Below are positions 1 to 7,103 of a stretch of 17,873 nt of DNA, piece by piece (the stretch's first letter is position 1; each line of letters begins with the position of its first letter). The translations under genes and the position numbers were made by a program. The DNA lies in the NCBI GenBank assembly GCA_012522615.1, contig JAAYKB010000119.1, positions 1-17,873 of the forward strand, given 5' to 3'. The stretch comes from Clostridiales bacterium (GTDB lineage: Bacteria > Bacillota > Clostridia > Oscillospirales > Acutalibacteraceae). The notes beneath the pieces are model-generated. The model was not told the origin of the DNA. It did not search any database and saw only the letters and a list, made by a program, of their open reading frames with translations.

Positions 1-9
1 ATACCAAAT

Positions 10-37
10 AAAACCCCGCGGCAAGCCACAGGGTTTT
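10..37. repeat. Degenerate REP-like palindrome, possible terminator
   Basis: A 7-bp inverted repeat (AAAACCC at 10-16 with GGGTTTT at 31-37) encloses a GC-rich core. Positions 14-33 match the core of the palindrome at 2512-2531 read on the opposite strand, with 2 differences in 20 bases. The A and T flanks of the stem would let it act as a weak terminator in either direction, possibly closing the gene left of the window. No coding sequence is visible in 1-98. Confidence 0.45.
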
Positions 38-122
38 AAACCTAGATAGTTTATAAAGAAATTAACGGCAACAACGCCGGATATATTATTCAATCGTTTT
101 GAATCGAAAGGAAGAAAACCCG

Positions 123-827
123 ATGCTCGATCAAATTTTTGAATTCGCTTTAAACTGCTGGCCGTCACTGATTCTGGCGGCATTATCCGCCTATCTTCTG
201 GGCAGTTTCAATTCTGCGATTGTGGTTACAAAGCTGCTTTTCCATACCGATATAAGGGATAGCGGAAGCGGCAATGCGGGGGCCACCAATGTTTTACGCT
301 CACAGGGCAAGTTGCCCGCCTTGATTACGACTCTCGGAGACCTTGGCAAAAGCATTGCTGCGGTTTTAATTGGCGGCTGGCTGGTCAGCGAAATGAACGC
401 CGATTATACCGGAGGAAATATGAAGTTTGTGCTGGTCGGTAAATATCTGGCGGGACTTTTCTGTATTCTCGGGCATCTTTATCCGCTGTATTTCAGGTTT
501 CGCGGCGGCAAGGGGGTCCTTGCCTCGCTTGGCATGATGCTTATCCTCGACTGGCGGGTCGCCCTGCTCTGCCTCGGCGTCTTTATAATAGTTGTTCTTA
601 TATTCAGGATGGTGTCGCTCGGTTCGGTTTGTGCCGGTATTGTGCTGCCGATTTTCACGGGACTGTTCAGCACCTTTGTCGATAAAAACTCGTCTTCAAA
701 CACCCTGTTTTGCGTAACCATGACCTTGTTTATTTCCGCCATGCTTATATTAAAGCACATACCAAATATAAAGCGCATCATAGCCGGAACCGAAAGTAAA
801 CTCGGTTCCAAAAAAGATAATACATAA
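123..827 (+). CDS. plsY: Glycerol-3-phosphate acyltransferase PlsY
   Basis: This integral membrane enzyme acylates glycerol-3-phosphate at position 1 with acyl-phosphate to give lysophosphatidate, the first step of phospholipid synthesis. The 234-residue product carries the three PlsY motifs: GSGNAGATN at about 48-56, RGGKGV at about 127-132 and HIPNIKRIIAGTE at about 212-224, separated by several hydrophobic membrane segments. I chose the ATG at 123 because AAAGGAAG lies about 9 nt upstream; a TTG at 99 in the same frame has no obvious ribosome binding site and would add 8 polar residues. The stop codon overlaps an ATG at 827, so plsY and gpsA are probably one transcript. This pairing, often preceded by der, is common in Firmicutes, and GpsA makes the PlsY substrate. 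The length is slightly above the usual 190-220 residues. Confidence 0.96.
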   Translation: MLDQIFEFALNCWPSLILAALSAYLLGSFNSAIVVTKLLFHTDIRDSGSGNAGATNVLRSQGKLPALITTLGDLGKSIAAVLIGGWLVSEMNADYTGGNMKFVLVGKYLAGLFCILGHLYPLYFRFRGGKGVLASLGMMLILDWRVALLCLGVFIIVVLIFRMVSLGSVCAGIVLPIFTGLFSTFVDKNSSSNTLFCVTMTLFISAMLILKHIPNIKRIIAGTESKLGSKKDNT

Positions 828-844
828 TGAGAGGAGCGGTTGGT

Positions 845-1858
845 TTGGCGACGAAGATATCAGTTTTAGGCGCCGGAGGCTGGGGTACTGCCCTTGCCAT
901 TATGGCACAGAATCACGGAAACGCGGTTACCCTCTGGTCGCCCTTTGAAGAGGAAATCCGAGGGATAAGACGGTTCGGAGAGAACAAAAAGCTGTTGCCA
1001 GGCGTGCCGATATCCCCAGAAATCACACTTACGACTGATATTTCGGTTGCTGCCGATGCTGAGCTGATCATATTCGCGGTACCCTCTTTTGCGATTCACC
1101 AAACAGCCCAGCTTCTTAAGCCGCATATGAAGGCGGGTTGCATTATCACCAATGCCGGAAAGGGATTGGAAACCGGCACACACCGTAGGTTTTCGGTGGC
1201 TTTATCTGAAGCGCTGCCCAAAGCACGGGTGGTGGCGTTGTCCGGGCCGTCCCATGCCGAGGAGGTTGCAAGAAACGTACCCACAACGGTAATCAGCGCG
1301 TCAGAGGACGTAGAGGCAGCCGAGCGGGTACAGGAAATACTCATGAATCCCAATTTTCGAATCTATGTAAACACCGATGTTGTAGGGGTTGAGCTGGGCG
1401 GCGCTTTAAAGAATGTCATTGCGCTGGCGGCAGGAATCTGTGACGGGCTTGAGGTCGGCGACAATACCAAGGCGGCGTTGATGACGAGAGGACTTGCCGA
1501 GATTGCCCGTCTCGGCATAAAGCTCGGCGCAAGGGCCGAAACCTTTGCAGGACTTTCCGGTATGGGGGATTTGATAGTGACCTGCGGAAGCCTTCATTCG
1601 CGCAACCGCCGCGCAGGAATACTTATCGGACAGGGGCACACACCGCAAGAAGCTGTACGGCTTGTGGGTACGGTTGAGGGATACCATGCCGCACTTGCGG
1701 GATGGGAACTTTCAAAGTCGGCAGGGGTTGAGATGCCGATAATCGAGCAATGCTGGCAGGTTTGCTATAACGGGCAGTCACCGCGCGATGCCGTTCGGGA
1801 GCTTATGGAGCGTCCCCGCCGCCATGAGCCGGAGAGTGCATGGTATGCCGGGAACTAA
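845..1858 (+). CDS. gpsA: NAD(P)-dependent glycerol-3-phosphate dehydrogenase GpsA
   Basis: GpsA reduces dihydroxyacetone phosphate to sn-glycerol-3-phosphate in the cytosol, the acceptor used by PlsY encoded just upstream. The 337-residue product begins with a Rossmann nucleotide site GAGGWG at 9-14. It continues with AGKGLE at about 104-109, GPSHAEE at about 134-140, the catalytic-lysine motif GALKN (Lys189) and GMGDL at about 239-243, as expected for the family. I prefer the TTG at 845 as start: GAGAGGAG at 829-836 sits about 8 nt in front of it and the protein then opens MATKISVLGAGGWG. An in-frame ATG at 827 overlaps the plsY stop but lies upstream of that ribosome binding site. The catalytic residues look intact. 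No strong terminator follows, only a T-run near 1863. Confidence 0.96.
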   Translation: MATKISVLGAGGWGTALAIMAQNHGNAVTLWSPFEEEIRGIRRFGENKKLLPGVPISPEITLTTDISVAADAELIIFAVPSFAIHQTAQLLKPHMKAGCIITNAGKGLETGTHRRFSVALSEALPKARVVALSGPSHAEEVARNVPTTVISASEDVEAAERVQEILMNPNFRIYVNTDVVGVELGGALKNVIALAAGICDGLEVGDNTKAALMTRGLAEIARLGIKLGARAETFAGLSGMGDLIVTCGSLHSRNRRAGILIGQGHTPQEAVRLVGTVEGYHAALAGWELSKSAGVEMPIIEQCWQVCYNGQSPRDAVRELMERPRRHEPESAWYAGN

Positions 1859-1885
1859 CCAGTTTTTTTAACTTGCTAACAATCT

Positions 1886-2461
1886 TTATTTAACGGGATA
1901 GAAATTGCTGAACAACCATTTCCCGTCTATGTATTCATAATTGAAGTTATGTACCTCGTGTCCCTCTATGCTTCTTGTATCGACATCCACTACCTCTATT
2001 TTGACGCGGTAGACTATCTTTGTATCGCCTTCACGTATTATTTCATGTGTTTCATTTCCTTTGGTGTTATCCACTCCCCGGCTTGCATTCAGCGTATACA
2101 GGGCCCCGCCTATATCGACATATAGATTTTGGTTTTCGTTTAGCAGATTACTTACAACCCTGTCGGTAAACAGTGTATTTAAGTAGTCGACAAGCTGGGC
2201 GTATGTTTTTATGGTATCGTGGGTCACCCTGTAATAATCGAATCCGTTGTATTGTTTGGAATCATCCAAATCGCATTTCATGGTGGACAGGTCGAACCAC
2301 CCGAAGGCCTCCTCCGCCTTTTTATACGCCTCTCTAATCTGTGCATCGTCAGGAGCATTGATATCCGTTGTCGTTTTGCAGGATGAAATCAGAAGGGAAG
2401 TCACGACAAAACCCATAATCACAATCGTAATAGAAAGAATCCGCGCAGAATGCCTAATCAA
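1886..2461 (-). CDS. Secreted lipoprotein, IseA-like (putative DL-endopeptidase inhibitor)
   Basis: The 191-residue product starts with a basic N-terminus, a hydrophobic stretch at about 8-26 and a lipobox ISSC with Cys28, so it should be lipid-anchored outside the membrane. The mature part (about 40-191) begins with a KKAEEAFGWFDLSTM segment. It ends with EYIDGKWLFSNF, and has a region NLYVDIGGALYTLNASRG in the middle. From memory this pattern resembles the IseA/YoeB family of cell-wall DL-endopeptidase inhibitors, common in Clostridia; the family call is a recollection and should be tested. The start is TTG at 2461, with AGGAGGG ending 6 nt upstream. The gene stands alone, convergent to gpsA (27-bp gap) and downstream of hflX on the same strand but about 200 bp away. 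Confidence 0.6.
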   Translation of the reverse strand: MIRHSARILSITIVIMGFVVTSLLISSCKTTTDINAPDDAQIREAYKKAEEAFGWFDLSTMKCDLDDSKQYNGFDYYRVTHDTIKTYAQLVDYLNTLFTDRVVSNLLNENQNLYVDIGGALYTLNASRGVDNTKGNETHEIIREGDTKIVYRVKIEVVDVDTRSIEGHEVHNFNYEYIDGKWLFSNFYPVK

Positions 2462-2490
2462 ATCAAACCCTCCTACAATTACAATTTACT

Positions 2491-2540
2491 ATGAACTTTC
2501 CGGATTAGATACCCCGCGGCTTGCCGCGGGGAAAGTTCAC
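2491..2540. repeat. REP-like nested palindrome
   Basis: The core CCCCGCGGCTTGCCGCGGGG (2512-2531) is an 8-9 bp perfect stem with a tiny central loop. Around it, TGAACTTTCC (2492-2501) pairs exactly with GGAAAGTTCA (2530-2539), giving a larger nested palindrome with an asymmetric spacer. A diverged, inverted copy of the core lies at 14-33. The design resembles repetitive extragenic palindromes mobilised by REP-associated transposases; no such transposase is in this window. It lies between the lipoprotein and hflX genes and has no T-tract suited to a terminator. Confidence 0.6.
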
Positions 2541-2659
2541 TATAATCATTATATGGTTAATCGGTGTTGAAATAACCAAAAAAATGACAGTGTATTATTA
2601 ATATTGTTAATAGTGATTAAGAAAGGTTCGATTGTACGGTATTAAAAAAATAATATACT

Positions 2660-3907
2660 TTATTCCACAATATAGTCTTTACAAAGCTCAAGCATCCGCA
2701 TCCCGATTGTGGCCGTCATGCGGACACCCTCCGGGGTGAATTCTTCACTCTCGACCGCCCCGTCGCGCCTGCATTGTTCGGCAAGAGCCCCCTTGTTGTA
2801 GGGGAGAACCAGAGTGACCCTGCAGCGGTCGGGCGGCAGGGCGGCGGCAACCGCATCCAGCAGGGCGGGAATTCCCTCTCCCGTAAGCGCACTTATACGC
2901 ACGGCGTTATGCCCGGCTGCGGTAAGGGCTTCACCCGGGATGTCGCATTTATTCAACACCGGGATTATCGGGCGGTCACCGCAGCCAAGCTCGCCGAGAA
3001 GCTTTAGAGCGACATCAAGATGCTCGGCGGCATCCGGACTGGATGCATCGCAGATGTTTAGAATAACGTCTGCTTCGGCGGCCTCCTCAAGGGTGGAGCG
3101 AAAGGCATCGACGAGATGGTGGGGCAGCCTTCGGACAAATCCCACGGTATCAATAAGAAGAACCTGACGACCGTCCGGCAGCTTCAGACTGCGGGCGGTA
3201 GGGTCAAGGGTGGCAAACAGCTTGTTCTCAACCAACACCCCCGCGTCGGTAAGCCTGTTCATCAGGGTTGATTTTCCGGCGTTGGTGTAACCCACAAGTG
3301 CCACGGTTCGAGTCCCATCCTTGCGGCGACGGAAGCGGAGAGCCTTTCGGCGGGATTCAATCTGCCTTAGCTGCTCGCGTAGAGCTTTAATACGCTTTCT
3401 GATATGGCGCCGGTCGGTTTCCAGCTTTGTTTCGCCCGGCCCGCGTGTTCCGATTCCGCCGCCGAGCCGCGACAGTTGGGCGCCCTTGCCCGCAAGCCGC
3501 GGCAGAAGATACTGAAGCTGGGCAAGCTCGACCTGTATACGCCCCTCGGCCGAGCGGGCTCGTGCCGCAAAGATATCGAGAATCAGCATGGTGCGGTCTA
3601 TTACGCGGCATCCGGTTATCTCCTCAATATTGCGGAGCTGAGTCGAGGTCAGTTCAAGGTCAAAGATTAAAAGGGGAATTTCGGCGTTTTCGCAAATCTC
3701 TGCAATCTCTTCGAGCCTACCTGTTCCGATACAGGTAGCTTTATCGGGAGCTTCCCGCTTTTGCACAATCTGACCGCGCACATCAACGCCGGCTGTTTTA
3801 GCCAGTTCGGCAAGCTCATCCAGCGAGGTCTGCGCGTCAAAATCGCCGATATCGACCGAGACAAGCAGAGCGGTCTGAACTTCTTCGCCGTCATGTATGA
3901 TTTCCAA
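2660..3907 (-). CDS. hflX: GTPase HflX
   Basis: HflX is a ribosome-associated GTPase that splits stalled 70S ribosomes after heat or antibiotic stress. The 415-residue product has the N-terminal HflX domain (about 10-105), a long basic helical linker with the hallmark GGGIGTRGPGETKLETDRR at 149-167, then a G domain: G1 GYTNAGKST at 206-214, G3 DTVG at 253-256, G4 NKCD at 319-322 and G5 SALTGEG at 339-345. A short C-terminal domain completes it. I place the start at TTG 3907 because AGGGGG lies 7 nt upstream; the open frame extends to 3988, but the added N-terminus has no family resemblance and no ribosome binding site. All nucleotide motifs are intact. It stands alone, divergent from prs, with a possible minus-strand promoter at 3981-4009. 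Confidence 0.95.
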   Translation of the reverse strand: MEIIHDGEEVQTALLVSVDIGDFDAQTSLDELAELAKTAGVDVRGQIVQKREAPDKATCIGTGRLEEIAEICENAEIPLLIFDLELTSTQLRNIEEITGCRVIDRTMLILDIFAARARSAEGRIQVELAQLQYLLPRLAGKGAQLSRLGGGIGTRGPGETKLETDRRHIRKRIKALREQLRQIESRRKALRFRRRKDGTRTVALVGYTNAGKSTLMNRLTDAGVLVENKLFATLDPTARSLKLPDGRQVLLIDTVGFVRRLPHHLVDAFRSTLEEAAEADVILNICDASSPDAAEHLDVALKLLGELGCGDRPIIPVLNKCDIPGEALTAAGHNAVRISALTGEGIPALLDAVAAALPPDRCRVTLVLPYNKGALAEQCRRDGAVESEEFTPEGVRMTATIGMRMLELCKDYIVE

Positions 3908-3975
3908 AACCAATCCCCCTAAAAAGAAAAATTCGAACCGGCAGGCTCCCTTAGCTGCCCTTTTTGCGAATAATA

Positions 3976-4004
3976 CTGACAGTATCACGTAAACGTTATA
4001 TATT
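3976..4004 (+). promoter_or_regulatory. Sigma-A-like promoter of the candidate small RNA
   Basis: CTGACA at 3976-3981 and TATATT at 3999-4004 are separated by exactly 17 nt. This predicts a start near 4011, the first base of the long hairpin that follows. A 7-bp inverted repeat (ACTGACA at 3975-3981, TGTCAGT at 4004-4010) brackets it. Because of that symmetry the minus strand also carries CTGACA-17-GATACT (4009 to 3981), a weaker promoter pointing into hflX. Confidence 0.55.
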
Positions 4005-4010
4005 GTCAGT

Positions 4011-4088
4011 GAAGTCGCCTGTCGGAATGTTGCTGGGGAATTGTACCCCAGGGATGTTCCGAAGTTGGTGACTTTTATTTTTTTCTAT
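4011..4088 (+). ncRNA. Candidate small RNA: rod-shaped hairpin with T-tract
   Basis: Starting at the predicted transcription start, 4011-4019 pairs with 4067-4075 (9 bp with G-U pairs), 4022-4027 with 4057-4062 (6 bp), 4028-4031 with 4053-4056 (mostly G-U) and CTGGGG 4033-4038 with CCCCAG 4046-4051, closing a 7-nt loop. The stem runs into a T-rich tract (4073-4084, interrupted by one A), the layout of an intrinsic terminator. No plus-strand gene precedes it: the 2 kb to the left are coded on the minus strand. So it is not simply the terminator of an upstream gene. I could not match it to 6S, SRP RNA, tmRNA or a known riboswitch. The alternative is a prs leader attenuator or a repeat element. 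Confidence 0.45.
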
Positions 4089-4270
4089 AAAAAGTATTCT
4101 GTATACTATAATATCCCGGCAGTTGTGCATTGTCCATAGTTAAGCCTTGCAATACCTGAAAAATTTCGGTAACGAAAAATATAGCGAAAAATTTCTTTTT
4201 TATTTTGTTTGTGGTATTATTGATTTACGATATTTAAAATAAATGATTAAAATATAAGGGGTAGTAGGCA
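4089..4270 (+). promoter_or_regulatory. AT-rich prs upstream region
   Basis: After the hairpin RNA this stretch is strongly AT-rich. A perfect TATAAT lies at 4107-4112, but no convincing -35 box sits 16-18 nt upstream, so its use is uncertain. GAAAAATTTC occurs twice at about 4158-4192, the second copy followed by a T-run. The ribosome binding site AAGGGG is at about 4256-4261. I see no recognisable riboswitch. Confidence 0.3.
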
Positions 4271-5416
4271 TTGTCAGATTTGAAGTCCGGTGAAGACATC
4301 TTCGGTAGGGAAGACCACGTCGCGCCGCTAAGCATTATTGCAATGCAAAGCAGCAAGGATCTTGGAGATAAGATAAATGCCCATCTGGTCGGGTGGGCGA
4401 AGCAGAGCAAGCACCCGCAGGAAACCTATCTTGTACGCTCGGAGTGTCCCAGGTTTTCATCGGGTGACGCTAAGGGAATTATCCATTCAAGTATTCGCGG
4501 GGACGATGTGTTTATTCTGGTTGACGTCGGGAACTACAGTTGCACATATAAAATGTTCGGCAGGGAAAACGCCATGTCGCCCGACGACCACTATCAGGAC
4601 CTTAAGCGCATTATCCAGGCTATCAGCGGGAAGGCCCACCGTATAAATGTGATTATGCCCATACTATATGGCGGTCGTCAGCATCGCCGGAACTACCGTG
4701 AATCTCTTGACTGCGCCTTTGCACTGCAGGAGCTGCGCGATATGGGTGTTTCAAACGTTCTCACGTTTGACGCTCATGACCCGCGTGTGCAAAACGCCGT
4801 TCCTCTGATGGGCTTTGATAATATTATTCCTTCGTATCAGGTCCTCAAGGCGCTGTTCAACAATGTTCCGGATATTATACCCGACCAAAAACACCTGATG
4901 ATTGTCAGTCCCGATGAAGGCGCAATGAGCCGCAATATGTACTATGCTTCAGTGCTTGGCGTTGACCTCGGCATGTTTTATAAAAGGCGCGACTATTCCA
5001 GAATAGTCAACGGACGGAACCCGATTGTCGCCCACGAATATCTCGGCAATTCGGTTGAGGGCAAGGATGTATTCATTGCCGACGATATCATTTCTTCGGG
5101 CGAATCAATGCTTGACATTGCTTATGAACTTAAAAAGCGCAAGGCCCGCAATATTTACGCCTATGCAACGTACGCTATATTTACAAACGGGCTTGCCAGT
5201 TTTGATAAAGCGTATGCGGAGGGGGCTATTGCCGGTGTTCTCGGAACCAACCTCACCTATAGTACGGAAGCCCTAAAAAATCGCGAGTGGTTTTATGAGG
5301 TTGATGTATCGAAATATATTGCTTATTATATTGTCGCTCTCAACCACGATATGTCGGTCAGCGTGATTATCGACCCTCACAAAAAAATCGAGAATCTCTT
5401 GAAGAGGTTCCGATAA
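4271..5416 (+). CDS. prs: Ribose-phosphate pyrophosphokinase (long clostridial form)
   Basis: PRPP synthetase transfers pyrophosphate from ATP to ribose-5-phosphate, feeding purine, pyrimidine, histidine, tryptophan and NAD synthesis; NadC, encoded downstream, consumes PRPP. The 381-residue product has the family elements in diverged form: ATP loop YGGRQHRR at 133-140, metal-binding FDAHDP at 166-171, SPDEGAMSR at 213-221 and the PRPP loop DDIISSGES at 271-279. It is about 65 residues longer than the usual 315, mainly through an N-terminal extension and a longer C-terminus, as in a branch seen in Clostridia. The start is TTG 4271 with AAGGGG about 9 nt upstream; the next in-frame ATG (codon 25) has no ribosome binding site. 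The changed PRPP loop (family DDIIDTGGT) leaves a small chance of a paralogue with altered regulation. Confidence 0.9.
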   Translation: MSDLKSGEDIFGREDHVAPLSIIAMQSSKDLGDKINAHLVGWAKQSKHPQETYLVRSECPRFSSGDAKGIIHSSIRGDDVFILVDVGNYSCTYKMFGRENAMSPDDHYQDLKRIIQAISGKAHRINVIMPILYGGRQHRRNYRESLDCAFALQELRDMGVSNVLTFDAHDPRVQNAVPLMGFDNIIPSYQVLKALFNNVPDIIPDQKHLMIVSPDEGAMSRNMYYASVLGVDLGMFYKRRDYSRIVNGRNPIVAHEYLGNSVEGKDVFIADDIISSGESMLDIAYELKKRKARNIYAYATYAIFTNGLASFDKAYAEGAIAGVLGTNLTYSTEALKNREWFYEVDVSKYIAYYIVALNHDMSVSVIIDPHKKIENLLKRFR

Positions 5417-5441
5417 GGCGGCGAAGGATAAAGATACAAAA

Positions 5442-5466
5442 AGGGCAGGTGCTGGAATCCTGCCCT
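5442..5466. terminator. Hairpin after prs
   Basis: AGGGCAGG (5442-5449) pairs perfectly with CCTGCCCT (5459-5466) around a 9-nt loop, 25 bp after the prs stop. There is no T-tract on the plus-strand side, but the minus-strand side reads TTTTTGTATCTTT. It may be an RNA-stabilising or weak terminator stem for prs; as an intrinsic terminator it fits the minus strand better, where no gene is visible upstream. Confidence 0.45.
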
Positions 5467-5557
5467 GAAATAATATACCGGAGGATTGCTCCGCAGATAA
5501 ATCTTGGGACACACCCGTCTCATTAACTGATAACGGCTAAAAAGGGCTGATTTGAAT

Positions 5558-7033
5558 ATGGTTAATCAATATGATGTTTTGATTGCCGGCTCGGGAGTCG
5601 CCGGTCTTTATGCGGCGTTGAATTTTGAGCCCGAGGTTCGTGTTCTTGTGCTGTCAAAACGAGAGCTCACCCTGAACAACAGCTTTCTTGCACAGGGCGG
5701 GGTGGCAGCCGTGGTTGATAAAACCAATGACGATTACCGGCTTCATATTGCCGACACCCTGATTGCGGGCGGGTATAAAAACGACCTGCGGAGTCTTGAA
5801 ATACTGGTCAACGAAGGCCCCGAGGATGTCCTGAGGCTTATTAAGGAAATGGGGGTTGAATTCGACCGCGACGAGATGATGAACATCTCCATGACGCTGG
5901 AGGGCGGACATTCGCGCCGTCGTATCCTGCACCACAAGGATTCAACCGGCCGGGAAATTACCCAAAAGCTTTTGTCGGCGGCACAGCGAAAGCCGAATAT
6001 AAAGTTTATGGAATATACCCATCTGGCGAGCCTCACTCCGGCGGGCGGCGGCTTTTGGGCAGGTCTCTTAGTAAACGGCGAACACCGCTATGTTTCCTGC
6101 TCATACTGCATACTCTGCACAGGCGGAATCGGGCGGGTCTACCCCTATACCACAAACTCGGCAATAGCGACCGGGGACGGGATAACCTTGGCGCATGAAC
6201 TCGGCGCAAGAATTAAAAACCTCCATCTGGTCCAGTTCCACCCCACCGCCTTTGCAGCGGCGCAGGGTCGGGAACGTTTTCTTATATCCGAAGCGGTACG
6301 CGGGGAGGGCGCCTATCTGCTCAACTGCAATGGCGAACGCTTTATGCACAACTATGACGAGCGGGGCGAGCTTGCGCCGCGTGATGTCGTATCTAGAAGC
6401 ATTATTAAGGAGGCGGCGCTGACGGCGAGCGAGGATTTTTATCTGGACATCACCCACCGCGGCGAAGCCTTTATCAAAAGCCGCTTCCCGATGATATACG
6501 CCCGCTGTCTTGAGGAAGGGGTTGACATCACCCGCGACAGGATTCCCATATTTCCCTGCCAGCATTATCTTATGGGGGGTATTGACGTAAATGTTTACGG
6601 TGATACCACGATTGACCGCCTCTATGCCGCGGGAGAATGTTCGCATACCGGCGTACACGGACTTAACAGACTTGCCAGCAACTCGCTGCTGGAGGCGCTG
6701 GTGTTCGCCCGCCGATGCACCTATGATATTGCCCGCCGTATGCGGCATGAGGAAAGCGGCGTGCAGACCGCCGTGCCAAACCCGCCGTCAGGAAGGCGGG
6801 CGCTCGAGCCGGGCCACCGCACGACCATCCGCCGGATTATGCAGCGCGCATGGTTTGTGATTCCAGACTATAACGCGGTTGACGAGGGTCTTGCCGAGGC
6901 AACCGAAATTCTAAAGGAATTGCGAAACGGTGATTATATACTTACTCCTGATTATCTTGAAGCAAAAAGCCTTGCGACCGTCTGTACCCTGCTTTTAAGC
7001 GAGGTCGTCAAAAAAAAGGCAAATGAACCATAA
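5558..7033 (+). CDS. nadB: L-aspartate oxidase NadB
   Basis: This cytosolic flavoenzyme oxidises aspartate to iminoaspartate, the first step of de novo NAD synthesis. The 491-residue product starts with the FAD dinucleotide motif GSGVAG at 11-16, then NNSFLAQGGVAAV at about 40-52, HSRRRILHHKDSTGREI at about 118-134, HLVQFHPTAF at about 223-232 and EAVRGEGAYL at about 245-254. APRDVVSR at about 273-280 and the C-terminal FAD contact region AAGECSHTGVHGLNRLASNS at about 357-376 follow. These fit NadB better than succinate dehydrogenase or fumarate reductase subunits, and the nadC neighbour supports this. The ribosome binding site AAAGGG (5541-5546) serves either TTG 5552 (5-nt spacing) or ATG 5558 (11-nt); I list the ATG. 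All motifs appear intact. Confidence 0.95.
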   Translation: MVNQYDVLIAGSGVAGLYAALNFEPEVRVLVLSKRELTLNNSFLAQGGVAAVVDKTNDDYRLHIADTLIAGGYKNDLRSLEILVNEGPEDVLRLIKEMGVEFDRDEMMNISMTLEGGHSRRRILHHKDSTGREITQKLLSAAQRKPNIKFMEYTHLASLTPAGGGFWAGLLVNGEHRYVSCSYCILCTGGIGRVYPYTTNSAIATGDGITLAHELGARIKNLHLVQFHPTAFAAAQGRERFLISEAVRGEGAYLLNCNGERFMHNYDERGELAPRDVVSRSIIKEAALTASEDFYLDITHRGEAFIKSRFPMIYARCLEEGVDITRDRIPIFPCQHYLMGGIDVNVYGDTTIDRLYAAGECSHTGVHGLNRLASNSLLEALVFARRCTYDIARRMRHEESGVQTAVPNPPSGRRALEPGHRTTIRRIMQRAWFVIPDYNAVDEGLAEATEILKELRNGDYILTPDYLEAKSLATVCTLLLSEVVKKKANEP

Positions 7034-7103
7034 AAAGATATTTAACAAAAAGTATGCATCACGAACTATATACTGAAAGTAGATAAAAAATGGAGGGTTC
7101 CCT

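Noticed and set aside
2814..3738. Several open frames on the plus strand opposite hflX
   Set aside because: They overlap one another and mirror the GTPase codons; HflX motifs on the minus strand are unambiguous.
6101..6748. A 215-codon open frame on the minus strand inside nadB
   Set aside because: It is fully antisense to a strongly conserved gene, shows no recognisable domain, and arises from codon bias in GC-rich sequence.
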